Origin: Lepturacanthus savala
Lineage: Eukaryota > Chordata > Actinopteri > Scombriformes > Trichiuridae
DNA: 64,000 bases
Reading direction: 5' to 3'
NCBI GenBank assembly: GCA_030544235.1
Contig: CM060481.1
Coordinates: 11,608,892 to 11,672,891 of the forward strand
Positions 25,649 through 39,300 of the stretch are shown here, one piece after another (positions within the stretch are counted from its first letter, which is position 1; the number at the start of each line of letters is the position of its first letter). Both the position numbers and the translations under genes were made by a program. The notes under the pieces are model-generated. The model had not been told where the DNA came from. It saw only the letters and a list, made by a program, of their open reading frames with translations, and did not search any database.

Positions 25649-28600
25649 CTAGAAAACACAAACAATAAAAAGGAATTGAATCGTTATATTGGTAGCACAG
25701 ATTTTCTTGTTTAGCAAAATCATCTCCTTAATGTATAGTTGTTATCATTTCAAGCTGTAAAGCCTTATCGCAGGCACAGCTGGAGACAAAGAATGATTTG
25801 TAAATCACACGCCGCGGTCCGTGACGGAAATCACATTTTTTTTGTTTTTTTTTTCACCAGTAGCAAGAGGAAAAGCATGAAACTCAACATCCATCATAAA
25901 TGAACCATTTTACACTGTACAAATGACTCCATCGTCCTCTATCAATCATGATAATCCACCACTGGCTGGTGTTCAGCTGCAGTTCAACACACTTCTTCTA
26001 GTATCACAGCATGTGTCCTCACTCCATCTGTGAAGAGCTTCAGTGCTATGAATTACGTTCAGAGTTTACACATGTGGACGTAAAATAGAAGCTATCGATG
26101 CATTCATGTAGATTTTATCATCAGGCCCTGCCTATCAGTTTCAAAATGGAGTTAAACTAATTTAGATTTTTCAGAATAATATCCAACTATGAAAAATGTA
26201 TAGGCCAGAAATTCAATACATTTAAATGAGAATGCCATCTTATGAGCATTAATATGGCCTCAGAAAGGATAATATACCTATATAAGTTTTAACTCGCATA
26301 TACTACAGCTATGAATGGTAAGAACTTTGCAGTTTTGTTACACAATGGTTTTTAGATCACTCTAAAGCATTTGGCACTATTAATCATGATATTCTGTGAG
26401 TCAAATAAAAAAAAAAACACTGTTTCCAAGGTGATACACTAAAGTAGTTTGTTCTCATGGTTATGTAACTTTTAGTTACATAAGCATGAGGACAATATAT
26501 ACTATTATAATGGTTGTGCATCAAACACAGTTCATTACTTCATTCACAGTTCATAACATTTGTACCACAAGGATCTATTCTAGGATCGTTATTATTTCTG
26601 ATTTACATTATTTAGTTAATTTTCTTTTCCCATTTTTCTGATGATGCAACTACTATGATACTTTAATCACATGGTGGCTTACACATTCTAAAAAATAATA
26701 CAAATGAGAGCGTTGCAAGATGGTTTCAACAGAACTGTTTATCCACTGAGGTTCATCTATAGACTAGGAATATCATAATGTCTTGTTATTTAACTTGATA
26801 TTATTCCATATTTTATTACTATTTGATTCATGGTAATATTGTTTGCGCAAATACATAACCCTCCAATCTTCATGAACTTTATTTGATGCAAAATTGCAAA
26901 ATCAATTTGTAAGATTGTCAACTTTCCAATAGATCAACCAGAAAGGGGGACATATTAACTCGTTAAAACACCACAACCAAATTTTAAACATAGCTCCATT
27001 AAACTGTGCACGTAAACCCACAGATTGACATTGCAGCAATGACATTACAGAAACAGCGATCACGGTGATTATAGTTTTGTTAGTTTTGTTTTATATTTTA
27101 GTCAAAATATGAGTCTGTTATTGTCTTTGTGGTGAAGGAAACTGACAGACAGTAGATGAATACAGTAGTATTCATCTACTAGTGTAGTGCCTGCTAGTAA
27201 ATTGATATTATAGTAGTGTAATAGTAAATAGTAAAAAAAACAGCTCTCGCTCTTCACCAACCGCTGACCGACCAGACGGATTGTCAATGGTCCCCCGCAA
27301 CAAGATATGTACTCGACTGATTTGATGTCTCATCATCATATTAATAGGAATTCATCTTGAAAGTCTCAAGCCAAAAAATAAAAAGAGTGAGGGGTATGAC
27401 ATACAACCATTAGGCCACCAGGGTGCCTCCCAAATATTCATTTATTGTGGTATGTAGCAAATAAAGATTTATAAATGTATAGATGTAAAAAGCATTTTTA
27501 TTATTATTTTATTTTAGTATTTTTTCTTCTTTATGAATTATTTTTATTTTTTGCACATATTGTGTCCTTCATATTAGCTGAGGTGTTGCAGGTGTTTGTT
27601 TTTCTCCTTAAGTAGAGGGGTGATCCGTTGTATAGGCCTGTGGCTTCTTGACCTCTTGACACATCTCTTTATTTTTCATTATCTGAATTTCATGCAGATC
27701 TTGTATCTGTGCAAATACAAAAAGAAGATTTTTTTTTCCATTTCTGTCTGATTATAATGCAGGAAGAATTTCTGATTTCCAACCATGACGCAGCTGTTTG
27801 GTTCATTTCACAGCAGCCCATCTTAGTCTATGAATACAACTCTAGAGTCTATCATTAGTTTGTCTCTTATGGATGTGCTATCATTAAATGTAGTTCAAAC
27901 AACCTACAAATGATCAGTAAAATATTTGGAATTGCACAGAGTATAAAAGTGACAGGAGCTGATGAGAGAGGGGCCTCCTCCTCCCATCGTAAGCCACATG
28001 TTACTGGATGTTTCTACAACATTTTTAATGCTGTTATGACAGACACAACTTACAGAGCACAGTTGCCTGTCTGGAAAACGTTCCTGGGACTGTGCGATCC
28101 TTTTGTCTGGCTAAAAATCCTCCCAAAAATAAAATCCACATGTTATTTCTATTATCTTTAATAGTTTTGTGTAGAATTATTTACATGAAAATGTCTCTGC
28201 CAAAGCTGGTGAAAAAGAATCCAGATGAATGTTGAATGTCGCTGGGAGACACTTTATGGCGATGCTTCGCTGACAATGAATAGGATACTGATTTTGTGGT
28301 CTTAAACATCAACTATCGCCAATTCCCCAGGGGTGAGGGCACATTTTCTGGCTTGGAAACTCAAGGCAATACCACGAATCGAGGCTTATTAGAGTGTTAC
28401 GGCCTAAACAAGAATCTGACAATCCAGAGTTGGGTGATGGATTAGACCCAAAATTGTTTTTTGATGTTCATCGCAGATTTGACAGATATTTGGAATCTCG
28501 AGCTGCGTTCTAAAACGATTGTTCATGACCTAACTGTCAAGACTAATAGAAACAATATAATGTTTATTCTCTTACAAAGGTGTCTTGCTGAGCAGAAACC

Positions 28601-29801
28601 TTTTGTAGCAGCTTCACATACACCAAATCTTGGAACCGATGCTTCAGCTTCATATTTATCTGTCGCATTAACATGTTTTGAGTTAGATGGAATTTGAGAT
28701 TATTCTTAAATACTATTGTGGCTTTCCAGAATGAAAAAGAAATTATAGGGAGCTGCAACTGTGTTTCCAATGTTTTTTTTTAATGGTGATTAAACACAGC
28801 ATTGAAAAAGTTTGTTCCAAACACAGACAGCATCTTCTGTCGCGTGTTCCCTCCCCAGTCTCTGAGAATAATTATTACTCCTGCAGTATTATAAGCAGAG
28901 GGTAATTTCCCCTCTGATCCTCTCAATGTGTTTACGTGAGATCAGCCTCCCCTGCCCCTCCAGAGAAGCAAGATCGCTATCTGCTAATGCTCCCCCCTCT
29001 TCCCCCACATCTGGCCTGATGCCAGAGCGCCATCCCACACCACACACACGGACAAGAACATGCCAGAATCAAGACAGTGAAGACAGTGGCTGGTTCAGCG
29101 TTTAGAGGTAGAGGAAGTAGGATACTCACATCACACTGGAATGGTTTTTCTCCTGTGTGGGTCCTCATGTGCTCGTCCAGTCCTCTTTTCTGACTGAAGG
29201 CCTTGTTACACTCGCTGCATTTATATGGCTTCTCCTGCAGCGACACAGACACACACCGAATTTAAAGAGGGCTGTCATCTGTCAGCGTGCGGCAGAACAA
29301 TATAGAAAAAGCGATACTTCCCCAGTTTGTTCACATATGGACACAACCTGGAGGAGGATTCGTATCACACACGCACACACTGAGCAAACAGACCTGCATG
29401 TGTGCACAATGGAGAAGACAAGAAGATGTGGAAATGTTCCTGTTACACACTCTTTCACACACTGATACCCTCTCACCTCATGCCCCAGTGCTCTCCCTGT
29501 GAGTTTATGAAGATATGAAATCAAAGATTTCACAACCCCTGCAGTAGGGAGGAAATGGCCGGCATAGGGGCCATCAAAAGCACATGGATTCCTCAAAAGA
29601 GAAAGGAAAACACTCCAGACAAAATCCCTTTGAACGTGTATCAGTGCACTGGCACTGTGGGGCTGTAGAATATCACTCCTCTGCCTCCACACCTCATCAG
29701 TTTACCAAAGAACATTTCCTCTGCGCCTTTTGGAGCCCGGTCTAAGTGTCAGTCAAAGCAACTATCTCACTGTGGGTGTGTTTTCACAAAAAAACTCCCA
29801 A

Positions 29802-29882
<81 letters not shown>

Positions 29883-30267
29883 CAACTGGGCGGACAACTT
29901 TGAAGAGTAGGTGTGTCCTAAAATCTGAGGGGAAAAAGCGGTGACACCTAAAAGACTTGAGGAGAAATAAGAAGCACGGAGATAGTGGGAGCTGGTTCCC
30001 AGTGTCACTCTTTGGGAGGCTGTTTTTGACAAATCTGGCTGATAGCAAAGGCTCTACCCATTTAAAGCTTAGTTGTCATGGGAACGGAGTGAATGCAGGA
30101 AGTAAGGGTCCTGGGAAAGGCACTATCATGTGGGCGGGGCAAGGAGTACCCAGTGACACAGGATACAAAAGGAGGTAAAGATCAGGTTCACTGCATGTGC
30201 GCGGGCGCATGTGTGTGAGCGGATTTAAGTATGCAACTGTTTGTGTGCATGCAACAGAATAAAGGGG

Positions 30268-30362
<95 letters not shown>

Positions 30363-33300
30363 TGTGACTGAAACCCGCCTCAAAGAAGGTGGTGATCTGT
30401 GTAATGCAAATTTCAACTAACGAGGATCAAAACTCCCAGGAAAGAATTCCTGCTCCATAAGGGGAAAAATGGCTATTCTGACCAAGAAAAAAAACTATGA
30501 GGGGGTCAAAGTTCAAAGGTCAGGAAACACATGGATGGACTTAGGTGATGTGGTGTACCCATAATGCATTGCTATGACCCCAATAACATCAAACATCTGT
30601 ACCTGGTGACCTTCACTCTTCAGCAGCTGTTCACCCTTTGACCTTTAACCTGACATTTCCTCCAGGTCTGACCACTTTCTAGAAACAGCAAATTTATAAA
30701 TGCAGTTTTGTTTATTTACTCCAAGAAAAGCCTCACTTCTCATGTGTTGTCTTAAATATGTGGACATTTGTAAAGCAGTGTCCCAACAGGAAGTCTTTGT
30801 GCTCTCATAATGCTTCAGGGTGCAGTTGTTGTGCAGTTGTCAGGATGTGTTTTCATAAATAATGTGACCGGCTCACTAAGAGCGGTATTTCCTTGCTGCC
30901 GATGCTGAATGAAAACTGAGGAAACACATCTAACAATTTAATTATAATGATACACATATGTAATTGTTGTCATCCTGGACTGATTTTACAAGAAATGGCT
31001 GCCTTTCTTCTGTCTCGTTGGCTGCCACCCTGTTTCTATTATTCTGTGTCACAAAGTATTTGAATGATTGTTGAGTTTAAATGACCAACAAACAAATTTT
31101 ATAATGAAAAAAAGATCTGTTAGTTAGTTTTGTCCTTTTGTTCCGACTATGTTGGACTGTTATGTTGTTTTCTTGTGTTTGTTGCATAAAAGGAGGAAAC
31201 TAGCGAGCTGTGCTGAACAGATAATAATGATACCCGACCAGCTCAGTGTTAGAGATGATACAAGTTTCCTTTTAAAAAGACAACAGTGATACAGAGGCAA
31301 CTACACAACTAAAGGGTCTGAGTCACCTGTTACTTGTTGTTACCAGAGTTAAATTTAGAGTTTCATGTTAAAAATCTGTCTCAATTGCTAATGTTGCTAA
31401 ATGCTGATGTTATTTAATGCTAATAACTGTTTAGCTTGTTTCTCAGATATCTTAAGATCCAGATGTCCAGTGGTTAAAATCCTTCATCCAGCTAAAAATA
31501 GTATAAAAAAACAACCAAGATCGAGCATATCATAAAATGTGGCTTAAATGTGGATTAAGTAAGTCAGGTTGATATCTGACAGCTTTGAGGCGGACAACCA
31601 CAACACATTACCATGTCTTGATTAGATTACATTTTTGAAAAATTATTTCATGAATTTCACTAGGTTTGAAAACAGTTGGAAACATTTGGGATAGTAAAAA
31701 AAAAGAACTCAACAAAATATTTAACATAGGTTTAGATATGTTTAGACATTTCAATCTGGATACGTTACACATTCAGTCTTTAAATGGCAAAGCACCAAAA
31801 GCAAATAATTTAAGATTGACGTGTGGTTTGTTTAAATGAATTCAAACCAATTCAATGTTAGTTCTCATTCATTCAATCTAATTTTTAAGAAGGCACAGCC
31901 CTAACACAAACAGATACTCTTATTCTCTCTTAAAAAAGCGAAAGCTTCTGTAGGTTTTAAAACGTTCTAGTAAAACGCAGAAACTCCCTACCAGTGTGTT
32001 TCTTATTAGACAACACGCAGCCACATCTTTTGGCGTCGGAGATCAAAACGGCATTATTAAAAATCTCTTAATGTCCAAAATGTCAGCAGTTCAGATTCGG
32101 CATTAAAATGTGTTTCATTCTACTTGGCCGATGATGTGGTTTGTGGTACAAACACACAAACTACAAACGCATCCATTTCAAGTCCTCTGTACATTAAGAG
32201 GGAGCTTCAGCTCCTTCAGCCAAATGACATTAGTCTTGCTGAACAGTGACTTCATCTGGCTCTGCTGTTTGTAACTGTTCAGCCCATATTCCGGGGCGTC
32301 GTGAGCAAAGGCAGATCTGGGAACATTAAGGAACAAAACATCAGTCAGTTTAATCAGCAACTCACTCGGAAATTATACCTGCCTGTTTCTACTGAGATAC
32401 GTCAACCTGGGCAGGATACCTCCATTATCGACACGATGTAAACGCGGGGCGCCGAGCTCTGGACAGCATTAAAGGGAAATAAATCTTTGATATTAACAGT
32501 GTTGACAGGACCCTAGTGTCACACTCGTAGCTGTATAAACTGAGGATGGAAATCTATGATGAAATACATATTAAGTCTCATTCATCAAACGTGACACCGA
32601 CACACACATCCAGATGCACAACCAGCTCATGGAAAGCGTCTGCTTTGGTGGAGAACTTCAATGCGCAGAGACGTGCCGAAGGTAATGAGCCCCAACTCCG
32701 GAACTGACCTCATGGTGTCCAACACTGTACAAAAAGCCAGTGACTCACTTTCTATTTACATGTTCGGACTATCGAAATAATGTTTGCTGTGTTTTATGAA
32801 CGTGAACGGTCATTAACATGAAGTCAGCTGATCTCCATTTATAAAGCAATAAAAGAATGTGAATGAAGACGGTTTAATTTCCTCTTCTGTCTGTATTTAT
32901 TTATCTTTTATGTTAGTTTGCATGAATAGCTGCTGCTTTATGAAAGAACCTGTGAGTGTGGCAATTACCTCATGATTAACTGTAGGGAGTAGCACATACA
33001 GTCACCCATTTTCTTACTTGTTGAGGTGCGTGGGAATTTCTTTATGCAGACAAAAGCTGAACAGAAAGTCTGAAGCTCCAGATTTAAAGATAAAGTCAGT
33101 CGGATACCTGGGACTGATTCTTCACTTTCTCTATTCACCTATTCATTGTCTGGTCTTGTTTTTGTTTAGTTTTTTTCGCTTATCTGTCTGGATCCTGCAT
33201 GAAAGTTTATACATGGACAGTTGCTCACTACTATCAGGCAGTCATCAAATACATAGCTCTTACATATTCTATTTACTTTTTGTGGTTATAAAAGAATGTA

Positions 33301-36300
33301 TATTGGACAGCCGGTTGGCTGGATAATCCCCACTAGATTCCTGAAGGAGGTTTAGATTTACACACTTATACAGTTAAAGTGTTATTCAGTGATACTTCAC
33401 ACTCAAGCAAAGATTAACAAAAAAAATCACAGAATGTAGAAAGAACTGATTCCTGCTTTGCACACTCTTGGCATTCTCGTGATGAACTTTCAGGTAGTCG
33501 CCTGTGTGGTGTGCCTTATCAGGGTTAATTCGTGGAATTTCTTTCTTTATCAATCAGAGCAAAGGGGGACTATTTTGAAGAAACTAAAATATAAGACTTT
33601 TTTTGTTAAGCACATAACTCCACATGTGTTCATTCATAGTTCGATGCCTTCAGTAAGAATCTACAATGTAAATAGTCATGAAAATAAAGAAAACACATTG
33701 ATGAGAAGGTGTGTCCAAACTTTTGGCCTGTACTGTAAATAATAATTCCACCAAAGTGACAGGAAGAAAAATAAAATGATTTCTTCACACCCAGAAACAA
33801 ATAGTTCTAATGAACATTATTGCGTAGAAGAAATACATTTGACTACAACTGTTTTTTTAGGAAGGAGATCAGCTGATAAATGTGAAGCACCTGATGCAGC
33901 AGAGCAGATAGTCAACACATCCAGATTATCATGCATCTGATCAAGTATAACAATCATGAAAGATACGTATGCTAAGTATACAAAGCAAAGTAACAGTTAG
34001 TAGAAATGGATAATACAAAACAGCTGGATTTGAAAATAAGAAAGGGAGAAAACATACTCGAGTGTGTGTGCGAATGTGCATCTTCAGGCCGTCGTTCTTG
34101 CTGAACGCTTTGTCACAGTAGGGGCACTGGTACGGACGCTCACCTGGGGGAAAAACACCGTCAGTGTGCAGGAGAATGCATCATTCACATATAAAACTGA
34201 TACAGATTCAAACAAGGTCAGACATACTCAGCAAGAACCTTACTAATCAAATGCATATTGCACATTTGTTAGTGTGCACACAATTCGCATTCATAGACAC
34301 AAAGATAAAGATGTTCTACAACATGACCATAATCTGATTTTAGAGACCCACTGGATTTTATTTTGTAATTTGATTTAATAAGCCCTGGTTACCATCAGAC
34401 ATGGACCCAAATTTATTTGTATAGTAGTTGTCATACTGAATATTTAAAAATACTTGAAAGGCTTTTGGTGTAGACTATGGTGCTGTTGTAAGATGGTTTA
34501 GTTAATCAATAACGTGTAAATGTCTGTAATTTTTGCATTCAAAAATGTATTTCTATGTATTTCTGTATTGCTTTTTTTTAAAGAAACACACAGATCCTGT
34601 CATCTGAAATATAAGTTATTTAGATAAATTGGCCACATCGTGGGAATCTAAGTGGATACTTTTTTGCCTGAAAAAATATTAAAACCTAATAAAATGACGG
34701 TCCTACGGCGAAAACCACAAAAGCTTAATCTCTTGTTGTTGGTGCAGAATGTGTTCTAGGATATTTAGCTTTGGCAGCCTTTGGCCAAGCGATGCTGTGG
34801 CTTCATCACTCAGTCAGTCGCAGACATTGGGGTTTGCAGTCCTGGCCCCGCTGTTGCGGTCCAGCCAAAGACATGCATATCTAAGTATCTTGGCCAGGCT
34901 AAAAACTCTGACGTCCTGCCTCACAGACGGCTTAGGTGCGTGTGCTGCTACGGTACCTCTGTCCTGTCACTTCCTGTAGACTCTCTTCCTGACATGTCCT
35001 AATACAGATTTGAACCGGCTACTGGTGAACAGATATTATTCACTCTGAACCAGTTATTTCACTATCCAATGGAGAGCAAACGTTTGTGTTGGCCGGAATT
35101 CATGGCTCGCTATCTGAGCTACAACTGGCCAACAGTTTAGGAGCACATCAGACGCAATGTGGCTTATCCCAGTTGGATCAAAAGCAGCCCAGCCGAACCC
35201 CTACAGATCCTATCTGAGCGCACGCTGCCGATGACAAAGAGGAAGTGACAGGCTGTCAGTCAAACGGTCCAGTAACACATGGATCTGTTTACCCTGTGCT
35301 GATCCACGGGCCAGATAGGAGCACCACAGTTGATTACTAATCTATAAAAAGGATATGAGGTAACCTATAGAACTGTGCTAAAATGAAAGTCTCAGACAGA
35401 AAAATACACTACAAAAACTGACAAGAAACTGTTCTCAGTTGAATAATTGCTTAATTTATTGCATAGCTGTACTCCTCATCAGGAAATGAGAAACAACTAA
35501 ATCAACCTCCTCTGCTGAAAAGAAGTCAAGGAATCAAACATAAATTGATCACTATTTTCTTAAGTCCCCTTACTCAAATATACCGCGAGTGTATTCAGTA
35601 CACTTAAATGAAACGCTAAAAATAGACAGCACAACAATCTAATGTCTTAATAGTAATCTCCCTTCAGTGACTAATTGTTGGAACAAGCAAGCGAGTCATT
35701 TTATTGATGGGGGAGATGTTTTACCCCTTTAAGTAATAAGGTTAATTAGCTGTGTTTCCTTGGGATTTAAAATGCAAAAAATGGTTGTTAAATCAGAAAA
35801 TTCACCGGGGGAATATAGAGGAGTAATCCTGCTGCTATAAACAAGTGTTGCAGGGATATTTCTCTTCTGTTTCTCTCATTAGATCCAAGACCGGTAACAC
35901 AGCTGAAATGAGAATGATTGAGTGAGCTATACAGTAAATATTAATGGCCGTAAGGCAATTTAATGTTTATTACATAAAATATCAAGTGCAGAAGATTAAT
36001 CTTAAAGGATATTTTTAAAGTATTTATCTTGACTCATATGGTGGCAGAAGCAAATGTGCTTGTGTATGTGGACATTTTACATTTGAACGGTTTCATTTGA
36101 TTCTTGACTTTAGAGCCTGTCTTTTAACAGAACAGCTGTCATGTAGCACATACACAAGTCAGGGTCTAAATCCACCATAAAGCCCCCACAAGAGGGCTTC
36201 AGAGGAGCACGAGGAGGAGCGCCGTGACACAAAGTAATAAAACATGTAACCTCACGTAGGTGCGGAAAGGGTTAACGTGACATATGTGGACTGATTACAC

Positions 36301-39300
36301 ATACCAAAACATGTGCACGGGGCAGCCCACAGTTCTGACCCAAAATCCCCTCCTGCGAAATTTCAGCTCTAGGAGGCCTTTTGTTGACAAACAGGAAAAT
36401 CTGAATCCCAGATGTGTTTTGAGACAGCGGAGAGCAAATCCTATGTCTTATGTAGCATGTGTGGTATCGGGTTAAGGCCCCTCGTTAGCCTTGGGGAGTC
36501 CTGGGGAAGGCATTAGTGTGCTAATAACACCGGAGCACAGTGTGCCAGTGTACTCTGCGGCTTGGATCACATCCCTCCCAGGAGCTGGCTATTGTCAGTT
36601 AATACACAGACAACCACACCCTGCAAACACAGAGGCTCGCAATAAGTGCACAGCAATTCACCTACTTAACCTATACTCTCTCTGCTTCTTGGACATGTGT
36701 GCCTCATCTGGAAAACAGAAAATAATGGTGTTCAATATTCTAAAAGAGGTCCTTCATATATAAATTTGCTCACTTACAGATCCCATGTCTTACTCAATCT
36801 CGATGTCTTTTGTCTGATGGTCCTGTCTTTTCCACAACCAACTAGAAATGAAACAAGAGCAACTCAATCCCTTAGCGAAGCTGAAAATTCTACCATGAAA
36901 CCCAAGAAGTAATAGTCCTGCAAAATCGGTCTCATTCGATCGAGAGAATCGTGGTATTTTCACATTCTTCTTATTCTGGTTAAAACAAACTCTAGTTCTT
37001 TGCCCCCGTGGTGAGATTTGATTGGGCGGGTGTGAACAGAGTAATCATATTCAGACGCGGACCGAACTAACCGAGCCGAGATCTTTTAGGGGAGGGTGGT
37101 CTCATTCCGATCCCGAACGAACTTTAGAAAGGTTAATTTGACCGAAGCGGCTCCTGTAGGCAGGTGAGCTTCGCATAATTGGATGCGGATGAGTGAATTT
37201 AACAGTTCCTTTACAACTAGCTGGAGAATGAATCATGGTTGGACCTGGACTAGAGTTACAGTCACATCCGTCAGCAGTATAAAGCCATGTGTTGGGCTCA
37301 GGTATTGGGGTGGGGGGTGGTGTAGTGTCAGTGGGGACACTTGTGCTGTGAATTTGTTCACTAGGCTGAGAGTCGCCGGTGATTAGAATCGGATGTGATT
37401 GAGGGCTGCTCTGCATCGCTAGAAGTGACGGCTGTAGGTGATTGAGCTGTTGTACTCGACCAGGAGGATCCGCCGTCAGCTCGTGGTTGCTGTACATGGA
37501 AGAAACAGTGGACAGAGGTGAGGCCGCTACCTCACTATTGACATGCTGATGCTAATAATTTAAGACAGACTGTTTAGTTTAGGACTGTCTTTGTGGTTAT
37601 CCGGCAGGCTAGAGGTGACCCTACACACACAAACAGTGATAGTGATGCAATGCGATACGTTATATATGGCATGTGGACCTCCCTCAGGACACATCCAAGC
37701 AATAGTTGTGTTTCAATGTACTTGTCAAATGAATTCTTAAATGAACTTTTTAAACCTCGCAAAAAAGTAAATTTGGGTCCATCAACCGGTTATATTTTAT
37801 GTGAAGTGTAGTTTCGTCAGAAGATGGTGGTGTAGGCTGCGTTATGGATGGCTGTCATAAACAGCAAATAGAGAGATCATCAGGCATTTGCTTCAGTTGG
37901 GAAACTTATAATAATTGTTTCAGTTAGTATTGATCATGTTGCCTGGAGACAAAGACGAGGAATGCAAATTATGGGAATCTCCTGGAAAACAGATTCATCT
38001 ATCATATGCATCAAATTTCAAATTTAATGTTTAGCTCATTCTCGAAAAAGGTAAAAACCAATGCAAGCGAATAAAAATCATTTTTTCAAATGAAAAAAGA
38101 ACTCCCACACACTGTCAATCACTAGCAAAAATAGGTTTAATCAAACAATCTTCTGGTCCTCAGACCTTCATGGGGTAGTAAGTAACCTTTTTGCGAAATT
38201 TCAAACTTTTAAAACGTGATACTTTAAAATGCATTAAAATAAGTTGATGGAAACACAACTAAATGCACCAAGGATACCAACTCATCAACTGATTTGGACG
38301 AGAGCAAACAAACTCTGGGTGTGAAAACGCCCTTCTAATGTCTGTTCTGCTGAGTGTTACTGTAACTAGAAACCCCCCACTTATTCTGCAGATTGAGCCA
38401 GATTGTTCGGGGATTATGAGGGGTGGCTGCAGCACTGAGCCGGGGCTTTATGTGTGTGGAGATGGTAACTGATTTAGCATGTGCTGAAACAGTACACCAT
38501 CTCTTTGACCCCGGGTGTCTCCCCCGCCCCCTGCTGTGGCCCTCACACTCCTTGTCTGCTAATCGATCCGTTTGGCACCCCTTGTGTGCTGTATATGTGT
38601 GCATACGGCCGTGTGTCTGGTTAGCAGATGGTCGGCTTTGTCGTTTGCCTGCTGCACAGCGTTCGTGTTATGGAGAACGCTTTGTAGCTTCAGGCTATGG
38701 TCTGAAAGACATTAGTGCTGTCCGTCAGAAATTAATTCCCGGCTTCCTCCAGTTCAGCCAGACAGTGGCCCTCCACTGTCCTTCTCCCTGCCCTGTGCCA
38801 AATGCCGACAGGGGCCGCGGAGGTAACGTGATATCGGTGCGTTGGAGATGATAAGAGATGGCCTTTGATGAGCTGTAGGAACGCCCGGTAACTTTTACAC
38901 TTGACCTTTCCATTATAGCCAGGGTCTCGGTAGATTTCTCCACTTCCTCAAACAATTCTCTTAAACTTGCCCATGTGATGATACCCGCATCAGACAAGTC
39001 CATACCCGGAGCCTCACCCCGGACTCGCCTTACCACACATGCAGCGGATCTGAACCCCTGACGCGTTTCCCAAAACACAATCCTCAATCCCAGTAGAGCA
39101 TCTGCACGGCACCCGAAAGGAGTTAAAAGCCGCTATAGCGAGGCCCTATAATTTATCATCAGAGCCAGGACAGACAATCATTCAGTGCATGGTGATTTTT
39201 ACTTTACAAGATTGTAACCATGACCACATTCAAGACAAACAAAATCATCTGAACGCTAATAGGTTCAGTGATTCCAGAGTTCTACCAGATGTCCATTGAG

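Larger units (their letters stand above)
29235..34057 (-). other. prdm5: prdm5 intron 14
   Basis: 4823 bp. Holds two long TG arrays and the Tc1 remnant near its donor side. Confidence 0.88.

Noticed and set aside
37102..37497. 131-codon minus-strand frame in intron 13
   Set aside because: Pro/Thr/Ser-rich and partly overlapping a probable repeat; no domain.
38423..38851. 142-codon plus-strand frame in intron 13
   Set aside because: GC-rich stretch with few stops by chance; Cys-rich, low-sense translation and no family wording.
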